Assembly: GCA_938039295.1 (NCBI GenBank)
Contig: CALHUY010000070.1
Span: 1 to 8,939 of the forward strand
DNA length: 8,939 bases
Direction of reading: 5' to 3'
Source: an uncultured Solobacterium sp.
GTDB lineage: Bacteria > Bacillota_I > Bacilli_A > Erysipelotrichales > Erysipelotrichaceae
Below the pieces are notes generated by a model. That model did not search any database and was not told where the DNA came from. It saw only the letters and a program-made list of their open reading frames with translations. Numbering within the stretch: the stretch's first letter is position 1; each line of letters starts with the position of its first letter. Shown in pieces: positions 1 to 7,542 of the stretch. The position numbers were made by a program, and so were the translations under genes.

Positions 1-1897
1 GAGGTTCAGCAGCTACATCAGTAGCCTCTTTACCAGTTGCTTTGCCATTGACTGCAAGTGTATTTGTATTAGATTCTGTTACAAGTTTGTAAAGTGCAAC
101 AAGACCATCGTGATTCTTTGCGATAGCACAAACATGACTACGTCTTACCTTCATGAATGACTTGGAAGACTGTAATTTAGTTTGTAAGTCAGAGATGGAT
201 TTTGCAGCAAACTTATCTTTCGCATCCTTTAGTAAGCACAAGAATACATCTGCTAATGCTCCCGCATCAAAGTCAGCACGGTGTGCTTCTTCTTCGTTGT
301 AATTTACATGATAATAACGAGATAAGTTACCTAAGCGATATGCTCTACGATCTGGTAATACTGCACGTGACATATCTAAGGTATCAATCACAACATTGGT
401 TAATGGTTTTCGACCAATACGACGTAACTCTTCATTCAAGAAATAATAGTCAAAGGTCGCATTGTGTGCAACTAGAACATCATCTTTGATGTAGTCTAGA
501 ATTTCATCAATCGCTTCCGCAAATGGCTTGGCATTTTTTACCATATCATTTGTGATGTTTGTTTTTGAAGTAATAAACCCAGGAATAGAAACTGGTGGCT
601 TGATAAACATCTGTTTACGATCAATAATCGTTGAATTCTTAATACGGACAGCACCAAATTCAATAATATGGTCATAGTAACAAGATAAACCAGTAGTCTC
701 TAAGTCAAAGGATACATATGTTACATCATCTAGATTTTCATCTGTCGCATTGCGTACAATCGTTAATTCATCATTTGCTAGATTAAATTCGCATCCAAGT
801 CCAACCTTAAAGTCTCTTTCTGGATCTTTCTTCTTTAAGCCTTGTGCAGTGTTATACGCCTTTACAAGAGACTGTACATCCGCATGGTCAGTAATTGCAA
901 TCCCACAATGTCCTAAGTTATACACATAGGTAATGATATCTTTGATATCACAAACACCATCCATTTCAGATAAGTTTGTATGCATGTGTAACTCCACACG
1001 CTTAGCTTCCGCCAAATCAACAGTCTTCACTTTTTCAATCTTTACAACATTAGAAGCGATACAGGTTAAATCCTTAGCAAAGTTATCATAAGAAATCGAT
1101 CCATAGATACGGACGTAATCACCATCACGAATCGAAGATAGATCTTCTTTTGTTACACCTCTACCTTCAAAACGCTTCACTGAAATTGCATCTGTTCCAT
1201 CAAATACACTAAATGATTGAATTGTCTTTCCAGTTTTACGAATTTCAATGAAGTCATTTCCAAACACTTCACCTTCAAATTGAACATCTGCGATAGGATC
1301 ATGAACATCTACTAAACTAATTTTCTCGTAATCATCCATCTTAGTACGTTGATATTTATATGCTGGCTTTTCTTGTGGTTTTTCGACCTCATCACTTACA
1401 ACCTTTACATTAACTTCTTTAATTTCCTTTTTCATCACAGGTATCAACGTTTCTGTAAGTACACTGACGCCATGCAAACCAATCGTCGCTAAAAAGGACT
1501 CTACATGTTCAATATAACTACTTGCACGGTCACTATCAGTTGCACTAGCAAATGCATATTTAATAATGCACTTTTGAGCATCATATTGGAAAGTACCACT
1601 TTCAAGAATACGCATCTCAGGATTTGTATGAAAGAATACTTCTAAGTATTTTCTAATTTCTACTTGATTACAGCGATTTTGCTTTGGTTGAATAAATAAT
1701 TGAATATCTGATCCTGTTAAATCATTTAATCTATGACGGATTTCTTGGTAAATATCAAAAGATAATACATTGGGAGTATGTAAATGTATCTCTAAAAGAT
1801 TTTGTGCACGAAATAAACGAACTCTTTCAATTTCGATATCATCATAAAACTCATCTTGATTATCTATTTTCACTAAATCTTTTAAATATTGCGTCAT
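1..1897 (-). CDS. polC: DNA polymerase III alpha subunit, PolC type (N-terminal part, cut by window edge)
   Basis: This is the replicative polymerase of low-GC Gram-positives, carrying its own 3'-5' proofreading exonuclease. About 632 codons are visible; PolC proteins are usually near 1,440 residues, so the palm, fingers and C-terminal parts lie outside the window. Seen in order: an N-terminal domain (about 1-200), an OB fold (about 210-290), and the first PHP segment with VELHMHT (H304, H306) and ITDHADVQ (D337, H338). Next comes the inserted DEDDh exonuclease: FDLETTGLS (D398, E400), AHNATFD (D483) and HRADFD (H539, D544). The frame then re-enters PHP (RRSHVCAIAKN). All four exonuclease acidic residues and the histidine are present, so proofreading should be active. 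The ATG at 1895-1897 has a good SD (AAGGAGT). The frame is open to base 1 with no break. The gene follows an intrinsic terminator, so it probably has its own promoter. Identity is very secure from the OB-PHP-exonuclease order. Confidence 0.97.
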   Translation of the reverse strand, partial: MTQYLKDLVKIDNQDEFYDDIEIERVRLFRAQNLLEIHLHTPNVLSFDIYQEIRHRLNDLTGSDIQLFIQPKQNRCNQVEIRKYLEVFFHTNPEMRILESGTFQYDAQKCIIKYAFASATDSDRASSYIEHVESFLATIGLHGVSVLTETLIPVMKKEIKEVNVKVVSDEVEKPQEKPAYKYQRTKMDDYEKISLVDVHDPIADVQFEGEVFGNDFIEIRKTGKTIQSFSVFDGTDAISVKRFEGRGVTKEDLSSIRDGDYVRIYGSISYDNFAKDLTCIASNVVKIEKVKTVDLAEAKRVELHMHTNLSEMDGVCDIKDIITYVYNLGHCGIAITDHADVQSLVKAYNTAQGLKKKDPERDFKVGLGCEFNLANDELTIVRNATDENLDDVTYVSFDLETTGLSCYYDHIIEFGAVRIKNSTIIDRKQMFIKPPVSIPGFITSKTNITNDMVKNAKPFAEAIDEILDYIKDDVLVAHNATFDYYFLNEELRRIGRKPLTNVVIDTLDMSRAVLPDRRAYRLGNLSRYYHVNYNEEEAHRADFDAGALADVFLCLLKDAKDKFAAKSISDLQTKLQSSKSFMKVRRSHVCAIAKNHDGLVALYKLVTESNTNTLAVNGKATGKEATDVAAEP

Positions 1898-1902
1898 ACT
1901 TT

Positions 1903-1909
1903 ACTCCTT
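1903..1909 (-). promoter_or_regulatory. Shine-Dalgarno site of polC
   Basis: On the minus strand AAGGAGT sits 5 nt before the ATG at 1897. It fixes the start of polC at that ATG. Confidence 0.85.
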
Positions 1910-1931
1910 TTCGTCCCCTTATTTTAACATA

Positions 1932-1971
1932 AAAATACTTATACTTCCCCTCATTCTTGTATAAGCATTTT
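1932..1971 (-). other. AU-rich hairpin followed by a U run in the polC leader
   Basis: The perfect core CTTATAC/GTATAAG (1938-1944 and 1959-1965) extends on the minus-strand transcript, with one G-U pair, to about 13 pairs. The loop is 14 nt (AAGAATGAGGGGAA) and the right arm ends in a run of Us. The opposite strand would carry an A-C mismatch at the wobble position, so the RNA fold is favoured in the polC direction. It could be a weak terminator or attenuator before polC, or a DNA operator dyad over the candidate -10. No experimental or family support is available from the sequence. Confidence 0.4.
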
Positions 1972-1987
1972 ATAGAATTCAACACAA
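1958..1987 (-). promoter_or_regulatory. Candidate sigma-A promoter for polC
   Basis: On the minus strand TTGTGT (1982-1987) and TATACA (1958-1963) are separated by 18 nt, a plausible vegetative promoter between the upstream terminator and polC. The -35 overlaps the T-rich tail of that terminator and the -10 lies inside the left arm of the hairpin at 1932-1971. An alternative is an extended -10 (TG-T-TAAAAT) about 20 nt before the polC start, but it lacks a recognisable -35. The choice between them is uncertain. Confidence 0.4.
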
Positions 1988-2016
1988 AGAAAGGTGACTG
2001 ATACTTCTAGTCACCT
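1983..2016 (-). terminator. Rho-independent terminator after the recG-rnc-galK-ATPase operon
   Basis: Starting 6 nt after the ATPase stop codon, the minus strand reads AGGTGACT, a 9-nt loop, AGTCACCT, then TTTCTTTGTGTT. The 8-bp perfect GC-containing stem (2009-2016 with 1992-1999) plus a U-rich tail is a textbook intrinsic terminator. It marks the 3' end of the operon and separates it from polC. Confidence 0.85.
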
Positions 2017-2022
2017 CATAAT

Positions 2023-3507
2023 TTACTTAAAGAAACCGGATAAGAATTTCTTTGCGGAACGAATTCCAACATTGATTAATTCTGATTCAGTACGATTACG
2101 AATCTTCTTAGCAATACGTCCAGACCAGTCATTTTCTTTACTGCGTTTCGCAGCTTCTTTTGCCTGAGCAGCCGCAAGTTTTTCTTGTGCAAGCTTCTCT
2201 TTTGCAAGACGTGCTTCTTCTTCCTCTTGTTCCTTGATTGTAGTCATTGTTTCAAACGCACTCTCCGGGTCAATATCTTTTTCATACTTACCATAGATAG
2301 AGTCATGTTGAATCGTCTGCATCACCAAAGATTCATCCGCAATCTGCATTGATGACATTGGAGGTAAGATCATTGTCTCTTCAACTATTGTAGGAGCGCC
2401 ATCTTCATCCAAGACAGATACTAATGCAGTACCAGTCTTCATATTTGTAATACGTTCTGCTGTATCTAGATTAGGATTTGCACGGAAGGAATCTGCAGCT
2501 AACTTAACTGCCTTAATTTCTGTTGGTGTATATGCACGCAATGCATGTTGAATACGATTGGATAATTGCGCAAGAACTGAATTAGGAATATCGTTTGGAG
2601 ATTGTGTAATAAAGAATACACCAACACCCTTAGAACGAACTAACTTAACAATCTGCTCAATCTTATCAAGCAATGCCTTAGGAGCATCCTTGAATAATAA
2701 GTGTGCTTCATCAAAGAAGAATACAATCTTTGGCTTCTCTACATCACCAACTTCTGGTAAATCTTGATAGATACGATTTAATAACCATAACAAGAATGTA
2801 GCGTAAAGAAGTGGATGTTGGAATAACTCTTGACACTCCAACATATTCATCATACCAAGTCCACCTTCTGTAGAAATCAAATCATGTATCGAAAGTGCAG
2901 GCATACCAAATAAGTTTGTTCCACCCTGTTGTTCTAACTGTAATAACTTTCTTTGAATACCACCAATACTCTGTTTTGTAACATTACCATATTTCAAAGA
3001 AAGCTCACTAGCATGTTCACCAACATAATTTGTCATCGCTTGAAGATCCTTCAAGTCGATAATATCTAGGTTCATATCTTGAGCAACTTTCAAGATGATT
3101 TGAAGGTTACCTTCTTGTGCATCTGTAAGTTCTAAAATACGCGCAAGCAATAAAGAATCAAATTCTTCCATGATGGCACGAATTGGATGGCCCTTTTTAC
3201 GATATACATCGAAAAAGTGTACAGGGAACTTACGTACTTCAAAATCAGTGATTCCAAGCTTTTCAAGTCTACCTGAAATAGCAGATAAATCTCCTTCTTG
3301 TATCATTCCTGATAAATCACCCTTAACATCCGCAATAAATGTAGATACACCCATTTGACTTAATGATTCTGCTATAACTTTTAATGTGACAGTCTAACCA
3401 GTACCTGAAGCACCAGCAATTAAGCCGTGACGATTTAACATGTTTGGCAATAATCGAATTTCTTTATCGCCAGCTTTTCCTAATAAAATATAGTTTTCTT
3501 TTAACAT
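2023..3507 (-). pseudogene. DUF853/HerA-like (YjgR-type) ATPase, interrupted by an in-frame amber codon at the Walker A lysine
   Basis: This is a P-loop ATPase of the HerA-like DUF853 family (E. coli YjgR is about 500 residues); the cellular role of the family is not established. The frame has 494 codons before the TAA stop, so full family length. The chosen ATG (3505-3507) begins MLKENYILLGKAGD and has the SD GTGAGGAA. Walker A reads GASGTG-stop-TVTLKV, with TAG at codon 38 where lysine is invariant. Beyond it the same frame continues without another stop: IADVKGDLSG, Walker B VFFFDEAHLLF (D266, E267), sensor FITQSPNDIP (Q302), SNRIQHALRAY, and a charged, probably coiled tail (about 425-459). 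Translation should end after 37 residues. The ATG at 3354 (codon 52) could in theory restart but has no SD and would omit the P-loop. Family assignment is confident; whether it is a true pseudogene, an error or readthrough is open. Confidence 0.85.
3394..3396 (-). other. Premature amber codon replacing the Walker A lysine
   Basis: The minus strand reads GGT ACT GGT TAG ACT GTC, in the same frame as the 37 codons before and the 456 sense codons after. The expected codon is lysine; AAG to TAG needs one substitution. TAG also ends galK and recG in this window, so it works as a normal stop in this organism. Confidence 0.9.
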
Positions 3508-3510
3508 TTT

Positions 3511-3518
3511 TTCCTCAC
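3511..3518 (-). promoter_or_regulatory. Shine-Dalgarno site of the DUF853 ATPase gene
   Basis: GTGAGGAA precedes the ATG at 3507 by 3 nt and overlaps the last base of the galK TAG stop. This supports MLKENY as the true N-terminus rather than the upstream in-frame ATG at 3579, and suggests translational coupling to galK. Confidence 0.75.
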
Positions 3519-4792
3519 TAAATAACGCAAATACCACCACAGTCACGAATACGTAACTTATAGCAGCAATCCTTACCAAATGTAGCTTCCATTAAAGCAA
3601 TATATTCAGCGGTCTTTGCATGTGGAACATATGCTTGAATTGTTCCTGCAAAACCACCACCATGAACACGATATGCACCATCATCACCAAGTACTGTTTC
3701 ACTCAGTGCTAATGCAATCGCAAGTGCCTGATTTTGACTATCACCTGGAATTAAAACATTCTGTAGATACATATAGGATGAATGACCACTCTCTTTGACT
3801 AAGCGTAAGAAAGTCTTAATATCATTCTCTTTTAATGCCTCTGCTTGTAGTTTTGCACGATTAGTTTCATTTAGGAAGTGATATGCACGCAAGAAAGCTC
3901 GATCACTTACTTCGTTACGAATCTTCGCTGTATTCGCTAATAATTCATTTAATGTAATTTGGCTTAGCACTTCTTTACCAAATAGTTTAGCAACCGCCTT
4001 CATCTCATAAGGTACTGCACTATATTCATCACTTAAATCCGCATGGCTTGCCTTAACATCTGTCAAGATTAAGTCATATCCATAATCTGCAGGATTAAAT
4101 GGAATAGAAGTAACTTGTGGATTTTCTTTATTTGCAAAATCCATTGCCGCAAAACTACCAACAGAACATGCCATCTGATCAAGTAAACCACTCGCCTTCA
4201 TAAAGTATACATTTTCTGAGAACTGACCAATCTTTGCGATATCTTCAGATGAAATCGCTGCGTCATTATATAAGTGACTGAAGATTGTTCCAATTAATAC
4301 TTCAAATGCGGCTGAACTAGACATACCGCCACCAGAAAGTACATTACTTTCAGAATATGCCTTAAAACCACCAACTTTATAACCCTTCTTTGTAAAGCCA
4401 GCAGCGATACCTCGAATTAAAGATTCAGTTGTGTTCTTTTCAGCTTCATTAATTTCTAAATTGTGTAAGTCAACCGGACTAACACTAAATCCTTTAGCGT
4501 GATAAGTAACGATAGAATCATCTGTAGGAACAACCACCGCAATGACATCTAAATCAATACTAGCCGCAACTACACGACCTAATTGATGGTCTGTATGGTT
4601 TCCACCCACTTCTGTTCTTCCTGGTGCACTAAAGATATGAGCTTCTTCATTCCCTAATAAATCTTTTGCTTTTGAAAGTACTTCTTCATAGCGTACTTTT
4701 TGTGATGCAAGTGCATCAGCACCATAGAGCGCTGTCAATTTCTCATCTAATTGACCAGACTTTACTGCGTTTATAATTTCTGTAATGACCAT
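3518..4792 (-). CDS. galK: Galactokinase (GHMP kinase family)
   Basis: This enzyme phosphorylates alpha-D-galactose with ATP to galactose 1-phosphate in the cytoplasm, the first committed step of the Leloir pathway. The protein has 424 residues. The substrate signature is APGRTEVGGNHTDHQLG (about 57-72), a variant of the usual GRxNLIGEHTDY that I associate with Clostridia-type galactokinases having an extended N-terminus. R59 and D205 (SGLLDQMACSVG) fit the catalytic Arg/Asp pair. The ATP loop is VLSGGGMSSSAAFE (151-164) and the third GHMP motif is YRVHGGGFAGT (374-384). The ATG at 4792 is chosen because AAGGGGG lies 5 nt upstream; the in-frame ATG at 4885 would overlap rnc. The gene ends in tandem stops, TAG TGA. 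No galT, galE or galM is adjacent, so it sits in a repair/RNA operon without pathway partners. Another sugar substrate is possible but less likely. Confidence 0.93.
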   Translation of the reverse strand: MVITEIINAVKSGQLDEKLTALYGADALASQKVRYEEVLSKAKDLLGNEEAHIFSAPGRTEVGGNHTDHQLGRVVAASIDLDVIAVVVPTDDSIVTYHAKGFSVSPVDLHNLEINEAEKNTTESLIRGIAAGFTKKGYKVGGFKAYSESNVLSGGGMSSSAAFEVLIGTIFSHLYNDAAISSEDIAKIGQFSENVYFMKASGLLDQMACSVGSFAAMDFANKENPQVTSIPFNPADYGYDLILTDVKASHADLSDEYSAVPYEMKAVAKLFGKEVLSQITLNELLANTAKIRNEVSDRAFLRAYHFLNETNRAKLQAEALKENDIKTFLRLVKESGHSSYMYLQNVLIPGDSQNQALAIALALSETVLGDDGAYRVHGGGFAGTIQAYVPHAKTAEYIALMEATFGKDCCYKLRIRDCGGICVI

Positions 4793-4797
4793 AGTAT

Positions 4798-4804
4798 CCC
4801 CCTT
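4798..4804 (-). promoter_or_regulatory. Shine-Dalgarno site of galK
   Basis: AAGGGGG begins 1 nt after the rnc TAA stop and lies 5 nt before the galK ATG at 4792. It decides the start over the longer reading from 4885 and implies co-transcription with rnc. Confidence 0.8.
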
Positions 4805-4805
4805 A

Positions 4806-5480
4806 TTATTTAGCCATTTTTTCAAATGCATTTCGAGCTGCATTTTGCTCTGCTTGTTTTTTGGATTGTCCACTACCTGTACCAAGTACTAATCCATCCA
4901 CCAAAACATTCATTACAAATTCCGGTGCGTTGCTTGGTCCAGTTTCACTGACTAACTCATATTTGACCGTTTGACGTGAATCGGATTGAACATATTCCTG
5001 TAGTTTTGTTTTATAGTCATGGATAACACCTACATCTTCTGGATGTGCAAGTCTTGGTGTAATAACTTCTGAAAGAATGTTATCAACCGCATCCATGCCT
5101 TGATCTAAATATAATGCGCCTAGGAAAGCTTCAAACATGTCCGCAATAATCGCATCCTTGTTTCTACCACCTGTCTTTTCTTCACCAGAACCTAACAATA
5201 AATAATCGTTTAAATGTAATTGACGACCATAAATCGCTAATGCCTTTTCACATACAAGTTGTGCACGTAAACGTGTCATATGACCTTCGCTTAGGTTTAA
5301 TGGATAAATTGCATTACTAGACCAAAGTTGTAGTACTGCATCACCCATAAACTCTAAACGCTCATTGTCATTCTTACTTTTGTGTTCATGTGCATAACTA
5401 GAATGTATAAACGCTTGTTGTATCATTTTTACATTATTTACTTTGATATGACGACCTTCTAGCCATTCAATAATATTCAA
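4806..5480 (-). CDS. rnc: Ribonuclease III
   Basis: This endonuclease cleaves double-stranded RNA, processing the rRNA precursor and structured mRNAs; it acts as a homodimer with Mg2+. It has 224 residues, near the E. coli length of 226. The catalytic domain carries the signature NERLEFMGDAVLQL (E40, E43, D47), then E65 in LSEGHMTRLRAQLV, and D114 and E117 in ADMFEAFLGALYLDQG, so the full metal-binding acidic set is present. A dsRNA-binding domain follows (about 153-222: HDYKTKLQEYVQ through GSGQSKKQAEQNAARNAF). The start is TTG (5478-5480), supported by a perfect AGGAGG 7 nt upstream. That SD overlaps the recG TAG, so translation is probably coupled. In many Bacillota rnc is followed by smc; here galK follows. 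Confidence 0.97.
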   Translation of the reverse strand: MNIIEWLEGRHIKVNNVKMIQQAFIHSSYAHEHKSKNDNERLEFMGDAVLQLWSSNAIYPLNLSEGHMTRLRAQLVCEKALAIYGRQLHLNDYLLLGSGEEKTGGRNKDAIIADMFEAFLGALYLDQGMDAVDNILSEVITPRLAHPEDVGVIHDYKTKLQEYVQSDSRQTVKYELVSETGPSNAPEFVMNVLVDGLVLGTGSGQSKKQAEQNAARNAFEKMAK

Positions 5481-5487
5481 AACAGTA

Positions 5488-5493
5488 CCTCCT
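5488..5493 (-). promoter_or_regulatory. Perfect Shine-Dalgarno site that fixes the TTG start of rnc
   Basis: AGGAGG lies 7 nt before TTG at 5480 and shares bases with the recG stop codon TAG (5492-5494). The spacing is optimal and there is no nearby in-frame ATG, so TTG is the credible start. Confidence 0.85.
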
Positions 5494-7504
5494 AATCTGC
5501 GTATTCCGCATTTTTTTCATTCCGTTTACGAACGGATTCTAATAGAATTTGATAATCTGGATTATCCGCAGATTCCATTACTTTTAATGCATCTTTGCGA
5601 GCTTGGTTGATCATTGCAGTATCCTCAACAATATTACCTAAAATAAAGTCTGGAACACCACTCTGCCTTGTACCAAGTATATCACCAGGCCCACGCAAAC
5701 GTAAATCTTCATAGGATATTTCAAAACCATTGTTAGATTTTACAAGTACCTCTAAGCGTTGTAACACTCGTTCTTCTTGACTGCTTGTTAATAACCAACA
5801 ATATCCTTGTTCACTACCTCGTTGGATACGACCACGCAACTGATGTAATTGGGATAAACCAAAGCGGTCCGCATCATAGATAATCATGCCAGTCGCATTT
5901 ATAACATTGACACCAACCTCAACGACAGTTGTAGATACGAGTATCTGAATATCATTATCATGGAATGCTTGCATGATTACTTGTTTTTCGTCTGTTGTCA
6001 TACGGCCATGTAAACAAGCAACCTTATATTTTGGAAATAACTTCTGTATCGATTCAGTTGTATCATACACGTTTCGTGCGTGATACTCTTCATTTTCATC
6101 AACAGCTGCACAAATCACATATAACTGTCTTCCGCTATCCAGAAGACGTTTTACATCATCTAAAACAGAACGGAAGCTATTCTCTTTGACAAGAGTTGTC
6201 ATAGGTGCAATTCTTCCAGCTGGCATCGTTTCAATCGTACTAACATCCATGTCACCAAATAAAGATGCCGCAAGTGTTCTAGGAATCGGTGTAGCACTCA
6301 TCAAAAGGAAATCTACTTGTTCACCCTTTTGTTTTAATGCTTTACGTTGTGCTACCCCAAAGCGTTGTTGTTCATCAGCAATCGTTAATCCTAGCTTATG
6401 GAAAACAACGGTATCTTGTATCATACTATGCGTACCGATTAAGATATCGACTTTTCCAGAAGATACATCCTCTAAAATCTCTTTTTTCTTCGACGATGTT
6501 AACGCTGAATACAAAACTTCTGTTTTTACGCCGAACGGCGCAAGAACTTCATTAACGGATCGATAATGTTGACGCGCAAGTATTTCTGTTGGTGCTAACA
6601 TTGCACCTTGATAACCACTTAAATAAGCCGCATATAAGGCAAGTGTTGCCACAACTGTCTTACCACAACCAACATCACCTTGTACCAAACGATACATTGT
6701 ATGAGTACTACCCATATCATTCAAAATCTTCTCTAATGTATCTTTTTGATCAGCTGTCAATTCAAAGCTAAGACTTTGAATTGCTTGTTGGATTTTCTTA
6801 GAAGAAAAGATTTTTGGTTTCTTTTCAATACGAATACCTTCTGTATTACGCAGCAGTTGTATCGCAGTAAAGAATCGTAAAAACTCTGCATACTTTAGCG
6901 TACGTACAGCAGCTTGAACTTCATTCATACTCGTTGGAATATGCATATAACGATACGCCACCTGAAGTGGTAATAATCGATATGCCTGTCGAAATTCGTC
7001 AGGTATATCATCTAGAATTTCATCCTGTAGCTGATTTAAAACAGAATGAATAATCGTTTGTAATGTCTTTTGACGGATACCTTCTTTAATACTATAGATA
7101 GGTGTAATTGCCGCATGTTTCGCTAACGGCTTTGTATCATAACTGATAGCTGTAACTTTACTGTTACCTTGATATACACCCTGTATTGTTAATATCTGAT
7201 TTAAGTTTAAGCTCTTTGCCCATGGTCGATTAAAAATTGTAACCGTTAAGATTTGTTCCTGAGCACGTACTTGAAAAGTAGTTGTTACAAGTCTACCTTT
7301 ACTCCAACTTCTCGGTAGCTGAACAACCTCTCCTTCAAACCAAATTTTATCTTTCATTTTCCAATCGTTAAAAGCTGTAGTCGTAATCATCTCATAACGA
7401 TACGGATAATACATTAAAAGATCATCCGTTGTACGAAGACCAAGTTGATGTAATACTTCCAATCGTTTTGGAGTTAATTTTAGCCTCTTATCACTTAAAT
7501 CCAT
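5492..7504 (-). CDS. recG: ATP-dependent DNA helicase RecG
   Basis: RecG is a double-stranded DNA translocase that remodels stalled forks and Holliday junctions. It has 670 residues, near the usual 680-690. An N-terminal helical segment (LTPKRLEVLHQLG) and an OB/wedge domain (about 55-120) come first. The helicase core has Walker A GDVGCGKT (276-283), motif II DEQQRFG (377-383; DEQH is more common), motif III MSATPIPRT (402-410), EVGVNVINA (529-537) and motif VI HQLRGRIQRG (554-563), where the consensus is QLRGRVGRG. The C-terminal RecG-specific TRG region is SYEDLRLRGPGDILGTRQSG (597-616). The ATG at 7504 gives the expected N-terminus but has no SD; a strong extended -10 ends 6 nt before it, suggesting leaderless translation. 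It is the first gene of the recG-rnc-galK-ATPase operon, although readthrough from the upstream MBL gene is also possible. Confidence 0.97.
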   Translation of the reverse strand: MDLSDKRLKLTPKRLEVLHQLGLRTTDDLLMYYPYRYEMITTTAFNDWKMKDKIWFEGEVVQLPRSWSKGRLVTTTFQVRAQEQILTVTIFNRPWAKSLNLNQILTIQGVYQGNSKVTAISYDTKPLAKHAAITPIYSIKEGIRQKTLQTIIHSVLNQLQDEILDDIPDEFRQAYRLLPLQVAYRYMHIPTSMNEVQAAVRTLKYAEFLRFFTAIQLLRNTEGIRIEKKPKIFSSKKIQQAIQSLSFELTADQKDTLEKILNDMGSTHTMYRLVQGDVGCGKTVVATLALYAAYLSGYQGAMLAPTEILARQHYRSVNEVLAPFGVKTEVLYSALTSSKKKEILEDVSSGKVDILIGTHSMIQDTVVFHKLGLTIADEQQRFGVAQRKALKQKGEQVDFLLMSATPIPRTLAASLFGDMDVSTIETMPAGRIAPMTTLVKENSFRSVLDDVKRLLDSGRQLYVICAAVDENEEYHARNVYDTTESIQKLFPKYKVACLHGRMTTDEKQVIMQAFHDNDIQILVSTTVVEVGVNVINATGMIIYDADRFGLSQLHQLRGRIQRGSEQGYCWLLTSSQEERVLQRLEVLVKSNNGFEISYEDLRLRGPGDILGTRQSGVPDFILGNIVEDTAMINQARKDALKVMESADNPDYQILLESVRKRNEKNAEYAD
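6758..6783 (-). repeat. Perfect 10-bp inverted repeat inside recG
   Basis: CAATTCAAAG (6758-6767) and CTTTGAATTG (6774-6783) are exact reverse complements with a 6-nt gap. They cover codons about 241-249 of recG, at the junction of the wedge and helicase domains. No U run follows, so it is not a terminator. It may be chance, an mRNA hairpin or a processing site. Confidence 0.6.
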
Positions 7505-7510
7505 GTGTCT

Positions 7511-7519
7511 ATTATACCA
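7511..7519 (-). promoter_or_regulatory. Extended -10 promoter element directly before recG
   Basis: The minus strand reads TGG-TATAAT, a perfect extended -10, followed by AGACAC and then the recG ATG. With the usual 6-nt discriminator the first transcribed base would be the A of that ATG (7504). No good -35 is seen at 16-18 nt, as is tolerated by extended -10 promoters. It lies in the 38-nt gap after the MBL gene, where I see no terminator. Confidence 0.6.
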
Positions 7520-7542
7520 TTGAACCTATAAAATGATTGCGT

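Noticed and set aside
202..489. Plus-strand ORF of 95 codons
   Set aside because: It lies opposite the PolC exonuclease domain, which is clearly coding on the minus strand; the translation is low-complexity (His/Leu/Tyr-rich), typical of an antisense shadow.
3394..3396. Amber codon as evidence of genetic-code reassignment (TAG as a sense codon)
   Set aside because: galK and recG both end in TAG at positions consistent with full-length proteins and with the next gene's SD, and other genes show no internal TAG.
3508..3579. N-terminal extension of the ATPase, with a hydrophobic stretch that looks like a signal anchor
   Set aside because: It is the galK C-terminal coding region read in another frame. 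The ATG at 3507 has its own SD and matches the expected start of the family.
4793..4885. N-terminal extension of galactokinase to an upstream ATG at 4885
   Set aside because: The extension overlaps the rnc C-terminus, has no SD, and the ATG at 4792 has a strong one.
6186..6566. Plus-strand ORF of 126 codons and overlapping smaller ones
   Set aside because: Antisense to the RecG helicase core, whose motifs are unambiguous.
7505..7542. Terminator between the MBL gene and recG
   Set aside because: The 38-nt gap holds no inverted repeat with a U run; only a promoter-like element is visible.
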